This document shows positions 15,852-25,089 of a DNA stretch of 64,000 nt, piece after piece. The notes under the pieces are model-generated. The model saw nothing but the letters and a program-made list of their open reading frames with translations. It searched no databases and was not told the origin of the DNA. The DNA lies in the NCBI GenBank assembly GCA_963727845.1, contig CAVSHI010000006.1, positions 496,001 through 560,000 of the forward strand, written 5' to 3'. The translations under genes were made by a program, and so were the position numbers. The stretch is from JBEKTW01 sp963727845. Lineage in GTDB: Bacteria > Bacteroidota > Ignavibacteria > UBA10030 > SZUA-254. Every line of letters begins with the position of its first letter. Within the stretch, counting starts at the first letter, position 1.

Positions 15852-18536
15852 ATGTTTGGGTCTAAGCGCTGTATTCTCATCTCGAGTGTTGTTTCCACAT
15901 TGCTTTCTTCATTTCTTTCTCCCCATCTTGTCGGGCAAGTGACGATCAAGGAAAAGTTATCCATTTCCACGCACTCCCTGAAGCGGGCAACTTCTGAGCC
16001 GACAGATTTGACAATAGTGTTTTATTGGACGAATGCCTCCAGCTACGATTTGGGGACGGGCAAAACTCCATTCCATCTAGGTATCTACGAACCAAACGAA
16101 CAGTTAATGGGTTTCAATGAATTTACTGATTCTATCAGTGGAACCTATTCCGACTCAATAACATGGATCGAGTATGATGGGAATGGAGGGGTAGTCTTCT
16201 ACGAGGGCCAATCGACATACGTTGAGAGCAATCCACAACCTGGATACTATACTCTTTATGCAATTGCCGATACCAATGCGAGCCCTGACCTGGAATGGGG
16301 CATGAATGTCGCAGAAGTGTACGTACCTGGAGTACTTGACACGATGATTATTTTCGATTTTCGGTTATGGGCAGGCCGAGTGTTTGGTACGCGATACAAC
16401 GTTGTCGTGGGTGAGTTCTCCCTACCAGGTCCACCGTGTGTGCCTGTAGGTGCACCATATTTCGCTCTCGATAATATCTTGGACTTGCCGCATGGTCTAA
16501 CAGCGTCCATAAATGCCTCAATTCTAAATTCATGCGGAAACTCTGTTGACAATCCCCCGGAATCTTATTTCAAGTTCGAGATCAGTGGCGATACGCTTGC
16601 GGGAGAGCTCTTCGATCCCATTACGTTCAGAACAGGGGCGGTGCTCGACTCGGTAAATTCCACATACATTCTGTTCAACGCTTGGCGAAGGGATCCCGAT
16701 TCGCCTACACAAATAACAGTGACAATTAGCGCGGATAATAGTTCCATATCTCCGGATAGTACCACTTTTTCGGTGCTGCCATCAGAAGTGCGTGTTGTTG
16801 CTGGGGAAGCAATGCTCGGAGATACGACCGTTTTATCCTATGGGGACACGACCTCGCTCACTATGCAAGTGCGGGAGCCCGGCGGTCCCTGGATGGACCA
16901 ACCAGACAATTGGTGGCCATCGTGGAGTATTGTGCAAGGGGACACATTCGGTTCAATGTATAGCATGGATAGCAGCCAGGCTGGGTCGATGATCAACGGA
17001 GTTCCAGTCGTATTCTATTCCGCCAATTCTGAGATAGCTCCCGATTCGACCGAGGTGTTGATTCAACTCACGTCTCAAGAGCCGGCTTCACTCCCTGCCA
17101 GCGTGGTGTCGCCAGTTCCTGGAAGCAAGGTGGCACAGGGACAAAAGACAAACACATCCCGATTCACTCCGAGTTCGATCACACCGCGGCAAGGGATCCG
17201 CGCGCCCTTAATCCACGGCGGCGGCGGCGGTGTCGTGCATTATGGCCTTGCCCGGCTGCTGCTGAAGGGGTCCGGGATTTTGTTGGGTCAGACGAAGTAC
17301 TACCAGGCAGCCCTTTGCAACGCAGGTTCACAACAACAGTTGACGATTCAAGAGACCACTGAATGGCCCACCCAGCCCGCATCGGTGCATGCCGAATGGG
17401 GTGTGGAAAAAGAATATCCTCCGGATAAATATGCAGCATACTACGAATACAAGGATCCAGACGGAGATCCGTTGCCGTCGGGTTGGATTCGCCTAGTTGG
17501 AAGATACTGGGAGCAAAGTTCTACTACCCCTTTCAGCGTAAAACTGACTGCGCGTTACGGGGGTCAAACTGTCGCGGAGGTCGTTCAAGTGGAGAAGCCG
17601 GACAAATTGGGAGACAACTATGGTCCACTTTCAGGTGGTGGAAGAAGAACTGAAGTCCACACAGTATTTGATGCCACCAAGGCCTACAACCTGGATTCGA
17701 CTATCATTGTGTATGCCGGGAGGTATGGGATCGCTCCCCAAATCATAAAAGGCTGGATACAGAAGGAAAGCAATTTTGAACCCTCGTACAGATACGAGCC
17801 ATTCATGGAAGCGGAATCTCAGACAATACATGGCGAGCACGGGATTTATTATGGATCAAGGTATCGGATCGAAAGCGAGTCAGACCTCGGTTCACCTACA
17901 ATTCCTGCATCCCATGTCAATGTTCATCCGCATCCATATTTGGGTTATGTCGGGACAATGGGGGATTTCATCTGGGATGGCTGCACGGACATAAACCCAG
18001 AGGCAACGAATGACTCATATGACATCTATAACAGCAAGGGGGAAATGCTATGGTATTATGATGCTGCGGAGACGTATTTTGAAACATGGGATGTGATAGC
18101 AAAGGACCTGTATGCTCTTGGACCTGAGACTGAAACGGCTGCTCGAGCAGCGAAGCTTCAGGCATTCGAACAATTCAAAAATGTTTATGCCGTCGGGACA
18201 TTGAATGAGATCGCGCAAACTCGTATTGCAACATCGTACGGACTGCTTCATCCTTTGTATACCACAGCAGTGGAGAAAGTGCAGTATGACACGACCGCCG
18301 CACGACTACCTGAGGACTTGATGGAAGTCGATATGAATTTTAGCAATGCGCTATCCTACTTCTTGAATAATTGTTTAAGACGTGAACTCTGGTTGCAGAA
18401 AACTACCCGGCAATATGAATGGCCCAGCGGGTTTGAAAAGACAATTGTTGCTGCAATGACTTTTTATAATTCTCAGGGTGGGTATGGAACTGATATCATC
18501 TCAAACGCTAAAAATTTTCAGCCGAAGAAGAAATAG
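15852..18536 (+). CDS. Large secreted protein with a C-terminal lytic-transglycosylase-like region
   Basis: An 894-residue protein that begins with a signal peptide (hydrophobic residues about 7-28, then a polar mature start). Residues about 30-480 are beta-rich, Ser/Thr/Asp-rich and Ig-like in style. Near residue 639, GIAPQIIKGWIQKESNFEPS resembles the catalytic glutamate segment of SLT-type lytic transglycosylases. RIATSYGLLHP (about 792-800) resembles their SxGLMQ motif, and AMTFYNSQGGYG near the end resembles the AYNAG motif. About 155 residues separate the first two motifs, far more than usual. A role in peptidoglycan cleavage is inferred. The next gene starts 11 bases later. Confidence 0.7.
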   Translation: MFGSKRCILISSVVSTLLSSFLSPHLVGQVTIKEKLSISTHSLKRATSEPTDLTIVFYWTNASSYDLGTGKTPFHLGIYEPNEQLMGFNEFTDSISGTYSDSITWIEYDGNGGVVFYEGQSTYVESNPQPGYYTLYAIADTNASPDLEWGMNVAEVYVPGVLDTMIIFDFRLWAGRVFGTRYNVVVGEFSLPGPPCVPVGAPYFALDNILDLPHGLTASINASILNSCGNSVDNPPESYFKFEISGDTLAGELFDPITFRTGAVLDSVNSTYILFNAWRRDPDSPTQITVTISADNSSISPDSTTFSVLPSEVRVVAGEAMLGDTTVLSYGDTTSLTMQVREPGGPWMDQPDNWWPSWSIVQGDTFGSMYSMDSSQAGSMINGVPVVFYSANSEIAPDSTEVLIQLTSQEPASLPASVVSPVPGSKVAQGQKTNTSRFTPSSITPRQGIRAPLIHGGGGGVVHYGLARLLLKGSGILLGQTKYYQAALCNAGSQQQLTIQETTEWPTQPASVHAEWGVEKEYPPDKYAAYYEYKDPDGDPLPSGWIRLVGRYWEQSSTTPFSVKLTARYGGQTVAEVVQVEKPDKLGDNYGPLSGGGRRTEVHTVFDATKAYNLDSTIIVYAGRYGIAPQIIKGWIQKESNFEPSYRYEPFMEAESQTIHGEHGIYYGSRYRIESESDLGSPTIPASHVNVHPHPYLGYVGTMGDFIWDGCTDINPEATNDSYDIYNSKGEMLWYYDAAETYFETWDVIAKDLYALGPETETAARAAKLQAFEQFKNVYAVGTLNEIAQTRIATSYGLLHPLYTTAVEKVQYDTTAARLPEDLMEVDMNFSNALSYFLNNCLRRELWLQKTTRQYEWPSGFEKTIVAAMTFYNSQGGYGTDIISNAKNFQPKKK

Positions 18537-18547
18537 GAGACGCGAAA

Positions 18548-19286
18548 ATGGTCAACCACATAAAGCGATGTAATTACAATCTTTTTGTAAGATGGGTTCT
18601 CTTGCTTGCCATACTTTTCCCTGCCTGCTCGACAGTGTTACTATGCCAACCATCCAAGCACAGGCATCCGCTAGCATGGCACAGGCTGAAATGTGAACTT
18701 TCCTCGAAAGGAATCGATACTTCGTACGTCGACGGTGATGTGATCGATGTCGACAGTTCGATTGGAACAAAAAGGGTGTCCTGCTGCCCAATAGGCGATC
18801 CGTATGGAACACTACGGGGTTGTTTTGTATTTGCCATTCGAACTGCCAATGCCAGTGTTGACACGAATGCGATGATCGTCATCATGAAGAAAGGACAGAT
18901 TATCTGGATGTCGGAACGTTTCGATGGTGAGTTTGGCGGGAGGAATTGATGCTATCATGGATATGAATAGAGATAGCACTGTCGATATCATAAGTCATTG
19001 GATTTGCGGTACGCAGCAGGTTGACAGGATGTTGTGGATTCACAGTTGGGACGGAAAGCATGGTAAAGCAATCAACGCCCTCGATAGTACAGAGGAAGGA
19101 CGAGTATCTATAATCTCGGGTCTCAATTTTCACTTTGTTGATACTGGCGATGGTGTACTGGAAATCCGAGCTGAGCAAGGCACGTATGAATCTGGGGAAG
19201 GATTTACAGAGGAGGGAACCGTCATCTACCGATGGAACGGTAGCCAGTACGTGGAATGGAAAAGACTAAAGGGAAGAGAGGAATAG
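18548..19286 (+). CDS. Secreted protein of unknown function, paralogue 1, frameshifted
   Basis: No known family recognised. The first frame starts with a signal peptide (VLLLAILFPACSTVLLC) and runs to a stop at 18949. The +1 frame then continues with DMNRDSTVDIISHW and MLWIHSWDGKHGKAINALDST to 19286. The paralogue at 19291 reads straight through the same region. Removing one A at 18944/18945 changes GGRN-stop to GGRIDAIMDMNRDS and gives 245 residues. DxNxDxxxDI resembles the calcium-binding turns of FG-GAP or dockerin-like repeats. It lies 11 bases after the transglycosylase-like gene. Confidence 0.7.
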
Positions 19287-19290
19287 ACGT

Positions 19291-19998
19291 ATGAAGCGTA
19301 CGATGATTACACTCTTCTTGGTAGCATTGATTCATTGCTGTGCCGTCGGCCACGGCAGGCCCGGACGAATCGACCTTGCAAGGACACAACTCAATCTCGA
19401 ACTTTCGAGCCGAGGAATTGACACATCGAAAGTCTATGGAGACATCATCGACGTTGATAGCTCCATCGGTGTGATGAAGGTTGAACTCGGTGGTATTCGA
19501 GACCCGTATGGTACGCTCCAATCGTCTTTCGTATTCGCCATTCACATTAAAGATGACACAACGTATGAGGTTTGGCCCGACAGCAATTCAACTGTGGGAG
19601 TCATGAAGGATGGTCGAATTCTTTGGATGTCAGAGAGGCTCCCCGGCGGAGTCGGTGGCAGAATCGCTGCTACGTTGGATCTAAACAAAGATAGTACTGT
19701 CGACATTGTGAGCGAATGGGATGTCGGTTCTCGCGATGGACAGATGATGCTCTGGATTCATAGTTGGGATGGAACTCAAGGTAGAACAATTAATGCAACC
19801 GATTCAACGGGTACTGCACTAGTGGGATTAGCATTCAATATTGCTGACCTCAACGGTGATGGTATTATGGAAATTGTCGCACCAATAGGAGGTTACGATG
19901 AAACAGAGGAGGCGATTGTTGAAGAAAAGATAGCTACGTATACCTGGAATGGCAGTCTATATGGCGAGTGGCCCGGAGGGATGCAGGTTGGTAATTAG
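19291..19998 (+). CDS. Secreted protein of unknown function, paralogue 2
   Basis: A 235-residue relative of the preceding gene, sharing ELSSRGIDTS, DIIDVDSSIG, DPYGTL, ILWMSER, DSTVDIVSEW and LWIHSWDGTQG. The N-terminus is a signal peptide. Two aspartate-rich turns, DLNKDSTVDI and DLNGDGIMEI, suggest calcium-binding repeats of the FG-GAP/VCBS kind. The gene ends at TAG 19996-19998, but the same frame stays open beyond the stop into the next protein with no new start codon for 114 bases, so the two may have been one gene. Confidence 0.7.
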   Translation: MKRTMITLFLVALIHCCAVGHGRPGRIDLARTQLNLELSSRGIDTSKVYGDIIDVDSSIGVMKVELGGIRDPYGTLQSSFVFAIHIKDDTTYEVWPDSNSTVGVMKDGRILWMSERLPGGVGGRIAATLDLNKDSTVDIVSEWDVGSRDGQMMLWIHSWDGTQGRTINATDSTGTALVGLAFNIADLNGDGIMEIVAPIGGYDETEEAIVEEKIATYTWNGSLYGEWPGGMQVGN

Positions 19999-20112
19999 GT
20001 CTATACACGCGCCAACAACCTTCTCGCCAATGTTCGCAGTGAGGTTCACAAGGATACTGATTCTCTTGTCTATCAATACACGGTTTCTAATAGCGATACC
20101 AGCAAGCAAAGA

Positions 20113-21363
20113 ATGAAATATTTTTTCATCAAGGGCTCCAATTCGGCAGTTGCTAATGCAGATGGTCGAGGTTGGAGAGTCCGATATTTGGGACAGCGGA
20201 GTCTTATTGCTATTTCGGCTGGAAACGATTCATTCTCAATTGGTCCGGGGATGTCTCTTATTAGTCCTCCCGCAAAGACTACTGGATTACCCGCTCCCAC
20301 TTCATTCTACATCCAATCGGATTATGAGCTAACGAATCCAGCCAACACCCGATTTGAAACATGGGAGCAGAACTTTTTCGATAATATATATTCGAACTCA
20401 TTTCGTGGGATCACCGTTGGCCCAGAAGATTCTCCCTCACCGTTTGACTGTATGAACTTTTCGGATAGTCTTAGGTCCTACATCAATCAATCCCGCACAC
20501 TTGGCTGGATAAAGGACCAACCAACTGCGGATAAATATTCAGCCCTTGTTGATTCTGCCAAGGCACAGCTTCAGCGAACTGACAGCGCCTCGGCTCTCGC
20601 GACTCTCGATACCGCAATGCAGCGGAGCATACAAGACAGCAGCAGCTCGCTAACGAGCGAGGCGTTTGCGCTCATCTACTTCAATGCACAATACCTTGCT
20701 GGGCTATTACCCGCACAGCAACAGAACTCTTTCATAATAACATCTTCCGAAGGACAGAATGGCTCCGTCGCTCCCTTGGGGGATAACACGGTGAATGGCG
20801 GAGACAGCATCACGCTTACCATCGCACCTGCAGTCGGTTATCACATTTCAGGAGTGTTTATCGACAACGCCGACACGTCTGTCGGATCAGTACCCAGTTA
20901 TACGTTCAGAAACGTGATATCCAATCACTTGATCAGCGCATTTTTTGCGATCAATCAGTATATCATCACTGCGACAGCCGATTCGAACGGGCACATCGAC
21001 CCGCATGGGGACAATGTGGTAAACTATGGCGACAGCATCACTTTCAGAATCAACCCCTCGACCGGGTATCATGTCGCCAGTGTCTATGTGGACAGTCTAA
21101 CGCCCGTTGGAGCAGTGGCGAGTTACACATTCAGATATGTCACAGCTAATCACACGCTCGATGCGTTCTTTGCGATCAATCAGTATACTCTTTCAACCTA
21201 CTCCATAAACGGGGTAGTCTCAAAGTCTCCAAACAAAGCTACGTATGATAGCAATTCGGTGGTGACGCTATCGGCAACTCCGAACACAGGTTACCACTTT
21301 GTGGGTTGGAGCGGCGACGTCCCGCAGGGCGGGAGATCAACGAATCCCTTAAATGTTACAATG
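20113..21363 (+). pseudogene. InlB-repeat/beta-helix surface protein, 5' part (interrupted by an IS)
   Basis: This is the proximal 417 codons of a gene split by the insertion sequence. Coding-like sequence (VYTRANNLLANVRSEVHKD, then SLVYQYTVSNSDTSKQRM) already begins at 19999, so the ATG at 20113 is probably internal to a domain and the true N-terminus is lost or joined to the previous gene. About residues 210-400 hold three InlB-type repeats (GSVAPLGDNTVNGGDSITL, GYHISGVFIDN and similar). The frame ends within the IS at 21390. Joining 21363 to 22638 restores one reading frame. Confidence 0.8.
21358..21363 (+). repeat. Target-site duplication, left copy
   Basis: ACAATG here is repeated exactly at 22632-22637, on the other side of the insertion sequence. 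The bases just outside and inside differ, so the direct repeat is 6 bases. Confidence 0.7.
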
Positions 21364-22275
21364 CTATTGCCCCGTTTCTTCGGACAGTGAATTAAGTTCT
21401 TTGCTTTTTTGTAATTCATAACTCTCGATCTTCATCAACGGTGTAGAGTACCCCAGCGAGGAATGCAATCTCTTTCGGTTATAGAAGATCTCGATGTAAT
21501 TGAACAGCCGTTGGTGTGTGGCCTCTCGTGGCAGATATGGCTCGCCGTGAACGCACTCGGTCTTCAAGGTGTGGAAAAATGATTCCATGACCGCGTTATC
21601 GTAGCAGCTCGTCCCATGACTGGAAATGAGCGGTAGATGATGATTCCTTGCCAGGAGCTTCTCGATCATTGCACTGGTGTATTGGCTTCCTCGGTCCGAA
21701 TGGAAAATGACTTCGGTTGTTGGTCTGTGAGTTACGAGAGCGCTGTTGATTGCGCGACATACCAGTTCGGCATCGATTCGAATGCCGGTTGCCCAACCGA
21801 CGACCATCCGGGTGAAAAGATCCAGGACAACGGTCAGATACAGCCATCCTTCTACGGTCCAGATGTAGGTGATATCGCTCATCCACACTTGGTGAGGACG
21901 CGTGGCGATGTCAAATTGCCGTTGGAGTTTATCCGGGGAATAGCGTGCTTTTGGATCTTTACGCGTTGTCACCCGAAACCGACGATGAACACGGGCTACA
22001 ATGCCCCCTTTGGCCATTAAACGAGCAATTCGATGTCTACCGCAACTCTCACCCTTGGCCTTCAACTCCCGGAATATCCGCGGGCTGCCGTAGGACTCAC
22101 GGCTATCGTTATGAACGCTCCGGATCTGCTCCAGGAGTTTCTCATTGGCCATCTCGCGGGCACTCTTATCACCCCGCGCAAAACTGTAATAACCACTCCG
22201 GGATACTTTGAGTACCTTGCACATCAAAGCGACGCTATGCACCTGTGCATATTCGGCAATGAATTCGTACTTCAT
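21364..22275 (-). CDS. IS3-family transposase, OrfB (integrase catalytic part)
   Basis: A 303-residue protein carrying the DDE catalytic core: Asp in VWMSDITYI, Asp in FHSDRGSQYTS and Glu in NAVMESFFHTLK. The N-terminal SGYYSFARG and SRESYGSPRIFRELK segments are typical of the IS3 group. Its ATG overlaps the OrfA TGA (ATGA). The active transposase is probably the OrfA-OrfB fusion made by -1 frameshifting. Confidence 0.95.
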   Translation of the reverse strand: MKYEFIAEYAQVHSVALMCKVLKVSRSGYYSFARGDKSAREMANEKLLEQIRSVHNDSRESYGSPRIFRELKAKGESCGRHRIARLMAKGGIVARVHRRFRVTTRKDPKARYSPDKLQRQFDIATRPHQVWMSDITYIWTVEGWLYLTVVLDLFTRMVVGWATGIRIDAELVCRAINSALVTHRPTTEVIFHSDRGSQYTSAMIEKLLARNHHLPLISSHGTSCYDNAVMESFFHTLKTECVHGEPYLPREATHQRLFNYIEIFYNRKRLHSSLGYSTPLMKIESYELQKSKELNSLSEETGQ

Positions 22276-22562
22276 CCGGGCCGTCGCGAGAAGACGGCCA
22301 ACGCTTTTTTTAGGATTTCGCGCTCCTCCTTCACCTGCAAGAGCTCTCGGCGCAGCTTCTCGTTCTCCATGCCTTCTGCCGTTGTTGCCTTACTGGGCTT
22401 CACAGAGCCAAATTTGTCTTGCCATCGTCGAAGCTGGTTCCCACTGACGCCTAAGTCCCGCGACAGCTCGGCGATGGTTCGACCGCCCTCTTCCACCAAA
22501 CGAACTGCATCAAGCTTGAATTGGCGATCGAATCGACGACGGGCTTTCTTTTCTGTTTCCAT
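22272..22562 (-). CDS. IS3-family transposase, OrfA (DNA-binding part)
   Basis: A 96-residue protein with a helix-turn-helix (FDRQFKLDAVRLVEEGGRTIAELSRDLGVSGNQLRRW) and a C-terminal leucine-zipper-like coiled coil (MENEKLRRELLQVKEEREILKKAL). It binds the IS ends. An AAAGGAG ribosome site lies about 10 bases before the ATG at 22562. The slippery run near its end allows fusion to OrfB. Confidence 0.94.
   Translation of the reverse strand: METEKKARRRFDRQFKLDAVRLVEEGGRTIAELSRDLGVSGNQLRRWQDKFGSVKPSKATTAEGMENEKLRRELLQVKEEREILKKALAVFSRRPG
22304..22312 (-). promoter_or_regulatory. Probable -1 frameshift slippery site of the IS
   Basis: On the - strand the OrfA codons CTA-AAA-AAA-GCG contain seven A followed by G (A run at 22305-22311). 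A -1 slip there reads KKSVGRLLATAR and then MKYEFIAEY, entering OrfB without a stop. A-run slippage is the usual IS3-family route to the fused transposase. Confidence 0.8.
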
Positions 22563-22631
22563 GGTTCGGACACTCCTTTCGTTCCAGAGAATATATCATT
22601 TTTTTTGTGTCCGAAAAATCGGGGGAAGATC

Positions 22632-22637
22632 ACAATG
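22632..22637 (+). repeat. Target-site duplication, right copy
   Basis: ACAATG, identical to 21358-21363. The next codon, AAT at 22638, continues the interrupted gene in frame. Confidence 0.7.
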
Positions 22638-25028
22638 AATACAAACAAGAATGACACTGCGATCTTTGCCGAAACCAGTTTCATCATCACCGCCTCCTCC
22701 GGAGGGAACGGAACGATCAGTCCTCCCGGAGACAACAGTGTAAATTATGGTGACAGCATTGCTTTCTCTATGACCCCTGCACCGTGCTATCATGTCTCGG
22801 GCGTGTACAGGGATGGCACCGATTCGCTGGGAGGTCTGTCAAGCTACGCCTTCGATAGTGTAAAGGCAAATCACACCATCGACGCGTTCTTCGCAATCAA
22901 TCAGTACACGATCACAGCATCGAACGGTCCGCATGGGTCGATCTCCCCGCATGGAGATAACGCGGTGAATTGCGGCGACAGTGTCACATTCACGATTGTC
23001 TCTCTTACCGGTTATCACATCTCGGGCGTGTTTGTCGATAATGCAGACACTTCTATCGGAGCAGTATCCAGTTATACGTTCAGAAACGTGACAGCCAATC
23101 ACTTGATCAGCGCGTTTTTTGCCGTCGATCAATATCAATTGACCCTCAACTCTTTGCCACAATCAGGAGGGACTACTCATCCGAATGGATCAGCCCCCTT
23201 CGACAGCAATACTGTGGTTAGCGATACGGCGGTTCCCAATGCAAACTATCGTTTTGGCCATTGGAGTGGGGATATCTCGCCATCGGACAGCTTTACGAAT
23301 CCCATCAACGTAACAATGAACAGGGCAAAGAACATTACAGCAAACTTTGTCGCCACAGTTCAGGACACGGTCGGAACAAATCCTCCGGGATTATCATTTT
23401 CAGTAGATGGAAATTCACCGCCATCGACTCAAGTTTACACTTGGGATCTGGGCTCAGTCCATACCCTGGGAACGGCGCGGACACAGCCTGGAGGAACCGG
23501 TCGGCAATTCGTTTGGACGGGATGGAGCGACGCAGGAGATTCGTCTCACTCGATAACAGCAACTACATGCAGAAGTTACACGGCTATCTTCAAGACACAA
23601 TTTCAATTCACGTCTGCTTCAAGCCCCGATACGACCAAAGGGACTACCTCCGCACAGGGCACGACTTGGTTTGACAGCGCATACGCCGTCTCGGACACCG
23701 CGAAACCAAAGGCCTGTTACCACTTCGTGAATTGGACGGGTGATGACACTACGACCGCAAATCCCGCCGGATTTTTGATGAACAAGCCAAAGAATGAAAT
23801 TGCTCATTTTGCATTAAATGTCGACACGATACTTGCTTCGTGTGGAGCAAACGGGACTATTTCACCCACGGGCAATGTCATTGTAAACTGTGGCAGCGAT
23901 ACTACAATCAAAATTCATGGCAATCTTGGATACAAGGTTGCCACATTGACCGTGGACGGCAATTCAGTCACCCCTGACACGAGTTACAGATTTACGAACG
24001 TCACGATAAATCATACGATCTCGGCGACCTTTGCAATCGACCATTATCTTACCGTACCTGCCAATTTTTCCACAATACAGTCTGCCGTCAACTTTGCACG
24101 ATACGGAGACACGGTCGCCGTTAGCGCTGGAACGTACTCCGAAATCATAGACCTGTCCGGGAAGGACTCCGTCACGATTATATCTGTCGGCTCAGTCGAT
24201 GGAACGATTGTCCATGGATTTACGGCAAGTTCGACGGCCAGGCTCATCACCATCAGGGGGTTTGTTGTCGATGCTACCGGGACGGGTGTGGATGGAATAA
24301 ATTTTGGGGACTGCGGAGAGTGCCTGCCAAATTTTGCATATATCTGCATCGATTCCTGTCTGGTCAAAAACAGCAGCCGAAGCGGTATTGCGATCCTTTC
24401 TGGCGTCTACGTCCGGATAGCGAATACCCGGATATATAGCTGTAAATATGGCATAGAATTCTCGGGCGTCGGCGCACTGTACATTGTCAACAACACGATC
24501 GTCGATAACACTCAAACGGGAATCGAATCCGATAACCTTATGGACTATGTCTACCTCGTGAACAACATTATCAGTTACAACGGAGGCTATGGCGTATATC
24601 GCACAAGTTCCGGCGGTGGAGGACTAAGACCGCAGACTCCGTCTCAGCCGTGCGCTAGTTGTATTAGGCTCATTAATAACTTGGTCACGGGGAACAACGG
24701 GACGGTGCACGGTGGCAGTCCGCCAAGCTCCAGGGATATCGCGAACTACACTCAGGTCCTTGATGGAACCGATAGCGGCAATTGGACGACGGCGGGAAGC
24801 GAGGGTACGGGAATTGCCGGAGCCACAACCGTAAGCTTCTCGAGCGTGTTCGCATCAAGTTCACCGATTGACCTGCATCTCAAGTCGGGCTCGTTTGCCA
24901 TCAACCGGGGAGTGAATAGCTGGAGTCCGCCGGACGGACCGATAGGAGCGATTCCCACGTCGGATTTCGAAGGGACGACGCGGCCGCTCGGTGGAACAGT
25001 CGACATGGGAGCGGATGAAGCTCAATGA
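22635..25028 (+). pseudogene. InlB-repeat/beta-helix surface protein, 3' part (after the IS)
   Basis: This is the distal 797 codons of the split gene (1213 residues when rejoined). The first half has further InlB-type repeats (ISPPGDNSVNYGDSIAF, GYHISGVFVDNADTS and FGHWSGDISPSDSFTNPINV). From about 24040, HYLTVPANFSTIQSAVNFAR starts a right-handed parallel beta-helix of the pectate-lyase style that ends in TRPLGGTVDMGADEAQ. No type IX sorting tail is present. GGGGG at the IS end stands 9 bases before an ATG at 22635, so this half might be translated alone, but without a signal peptide. Confidence 0.8.
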
Positions 25029-25089
25029 AATTTACCTGAAGTCTAAATGTATGATTGTGTGCAACAATGGATATGAAAGAGGAAACAAT

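Larger units (their letters stand above)
21364..22631 (-). mobile_element. IS3-family insertion sequence
   Basis: A 1268-base element with two overlapping transposase frames on the - strand. Near its ends are imperfect inverted repeats: CCCCGTTTCTTCGGACA at 21370-21386 and the complement of CCCCGATTTTTCGGACA at 22608-22624. It is flanked by 6-base direct repeats ACAATG. Precise removal rejoins the surface-protein gene in frame, so the insertion is recent. The exact tips are uncertain by a few bases, since the repeats start 6-7 bases inside the duplications. Confidence 0.92.

Noticed and set aside
22521..22637. Open frame running from the IS into the beta-helix gene
   Set aside because: The first 39 codons lie in the IS and read through its inverted repeat; they are an accident of the insertion, not a gene start.
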